DNA of 64,000 nucleotides from Ananas comosus (lineage: Eukaryota; Streptophyta; Magnoliopsida; Poales; Bromeliaceae), in contig NC_033625.1 of NCBI RefSeq assembly GCF_001540865.1, forward strand, positions 10,932,501 through 10,996,500. Direction: 5' to 3'. The position numbers and the translations under genes were made by a program. The notes below the pieces were generated by a model, which saw only the letters and a program-made list of their open reading frames with translations, did not search any database and was not told the origin of the DNA. Of this stretch, positions 62,093 through 64,000 are shown in pieces (the first letter of the stretch is position 1; every line of letters starts with the position of its first letter).

Positions 62093-64000
62093 TTTCTTTT
62101 TGAAAATTAAATTTCATTACATATTAAATAAAGTGTTAAACTTCTTGGAAATGACAACTGCTAAGCCATAATTATATGTACCTTTCTCGTGAAACGAGAA
62201 GCCTTATTCAAGCCAAAATAAAAAGAATAAAGAATAATTAATAAGATGAAAGAGTGCAACATCCTTTCAAATAGTGCAACAAGCTCTTCAAAATAGTACA
62301 ATATCTGTATAAATAATGCAACATATGCATTGTTAATAAATATTTTGTATGATTTTTACACTAAATTACGCACGGTTTAGTATATTACGCGAAAATAATA
62401 TATTATATTACAACATACTATAAAAATTATACAATATATGTACAAACGGTGCATATTTTACACTATTTATATAGATATTTACACAATTTGTATAAATATT
62501 GCACTATTATGAGAGAATGTTGCACTATTTAGATGTGTGTTGCACTTTTTCTTTTTGAAAATTAAATTTCATTGCATATTGAATAAAGTATAAAACTTCT
62601 TGGAAATGACAACTGCTAAGTCATAATTATATGCATGTACCTTTCTCGTGAAACGAGAAATCTCATTCAAGAGAAAATAAAAAAAATAAAGATTAATTAA
62701 TAAGATGAAAGAGTGTAATATCCTCTCAAATAGTGCAACAATCTCTTCAAAATAGTGCAATATCTGTATAATTAGTGCAACATATGCATTGTTAATACAC
62801 ATTTTACATGATTTTTACACTAAGTTACGTACAGTTTAGTATATTACGCGAAAATAATATAATATATTATAATATATTATAAAAATTATACAATATATGT
62901 ACAAACAGTGCATATTTTACACTATTTATATAGATATTTACACCATTTCTGTAAATATTGCACTATTATGAGAGAATGTTGCACCATTTAGATCTGTGTT
63001 GCACTCTTTCTTTTTGAAAATTAAATTTTATTGCATATTAAATAAAGTGTAAAACTCTTTGAAAATGACAAATGCTAAGCCATAATTACATGCATGTACC
63101 TTTATCGTGAAACGAGAAACCTCATTCAAGAGAAAAAATAAAAAAATAAAGATTAATTAATAAGATGAAAGAGTGCAATATCCTCTCAAATAGTGCAACA
63201 ATCTCTTCAAAATAGTGCAATATCTGTATAATTAGTGCAACATATGCATTGTTAATACACATTTTACATGATTTTTACACTAAGTTACGTACAGTTTAGT
63301 ATATTACGCGAAAATAATATAATATATTATAATATATTATAAAAATTATACAATATATGTACAAATGGTGCATATTTTACACTATTTATATATATATTTA
63401 AACCATTTGTGTAAATGTTGCAGTATTATAAGAGAATATTGCACCATTTATATGTGTGTTGCACTCTTTCTTTTTGAAAATTAAATTTCATTACATATTA
63501 AATAAAGTGTCAAACTTCTTGGAAAATGACAACTGCTAAACCATAATTACATGCATGTACATTTCTCGTGAAACGAGAAGCCTCATTCAAAAGAAAATAA
63601 AAAAATAAAGAATAATTAGTAAGATGAAAGAGTGCAACATCCTCTCAAATAGTACAACAAGCTCTTCAAAATAGTGCAATATCTGTATAAGTNGCATATT
63701 TTACACTATTTATACATATATTTACACCATTTGTGTAAATGTTGCACTATTATGAAAGGATGTTGCACCATTTAGATGTGTGTTGCACTCCTTCTTTTTG
63801 AAAATTAAATTTCATTGCATATTAAATGAAGTGTAAAACTTCTTGGAAATGACAACTGCTAAGCCATAATTACATGCACGTACCTTTCTCGTGAAACGAG
63901 AAGCCTTATTCAAGAGAAAATAAAAAGGATAAAGAATAATTAATAAGATGAAAGAGTGCAATATCCTCTCAAATAGTGCAACAAGCTCTTCAAAATAGTG
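62093..64000. repeat. Tandem satellite, period about 455-460 bp
   Basis: Units start TTTCTTTTTGAAAATTAAA at 62093, 62548, 63007, 63467 and 63791. The fourth unit is only 324 bp because about 135 bp are missing at a single N (63693). Each unit holds TTTCTCGTGAAACGAGAAA (8-bp stem, 3-base loop, with small variants) and many GTGCAA / TTGCACTATT words, the same words that fill 1-4.1 kb. The array runs off the window end. Confidence 0.9.

Noticed and set aside
63421..63432. VANDAL-type YAGTATTAY motif
   Set aside because: CAGTATTAT occurs here only once in the array; the other units read CACTATTAT, so the known motif is not what is conserved.

Overview
This window is nuclear DNA from a flowering plant, probably a monocot. 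The evidence is one intact intron-rich gene for a plastid FtsH-like protein, surrounded by plant-type LTR retrotransposons (Ty1/Copia; two Ty3/Gypsy elements, one with a chromodomain), Mutator, hAT, Harbinger and CACTA DNA elements, and solo LTRs. The species cannot be named from the sequence alone. There is no bacterial gene organisation, so operons, ribosome binding sites and CRISPR arrays do not apply.

Layout. 1-4.1 kb: degenerate direct and inverted repeats rich in the word GCACTATT. 4.4-35.6 kb: one old transposon-type gene on the minus strand (resembling the 'putative plant transposon protein' family) broken into four pieces by three insertions: a hAT-like MITE (4486-5133), a Copia element with everything nested in it (5387-31581), and a solo LTR (32134-35262). 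The Copia element carries a Mutator-type element in its 5' LTR (5816-9012, itself holding a solo LTR at 6073-8532), a Gypsy/Tekay-like chromovirus in its integrase (12928-23741), and a solo LTR inside a solo LTR in its reverse transcriptase (25133-29826 containing 26812-29434). Nearly every level has a readable target-site duplication. 36.9-38.3 kb: a plant-mobile-domain pseudogene, followed by two MITEs. 41.6-52.5 kb: a short-LTR Gypsy element with two large solo LTRs inside it (43025-45682 in integrase, 47617-50589 between protease and reverse transcriptase). 52.7-53.6 kb: a long foldback Mutator-type element. 54.7-59.8 kb, minus strand: the only host gene, an FTSHI2-like inactive FtsH protease with 11 exons whose splice sites all read. 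61.2 kb: a CACTA terminus. 61993-62092: assembly gap. 62.1-64.0 kb: tandem satellite of about 458 bp period.

The transposon genes all carry stops, frameshifts or changed catalytic residues and look dead. Six of the nine LTR insertions are solo LTRs, so LTR-LTR recombination has been frequent. The most interesting signal is shared structure among large LTRs of different insertions: a conserved terminal box, an internal hairpin next to CCCACTGGG with a compensatory base-pair change, and CCGG-centred palindromes just upstream of the presumed promoter. Four isolated single N bases each sit between repeated flanks and probably mark unmerged contig overlaps.
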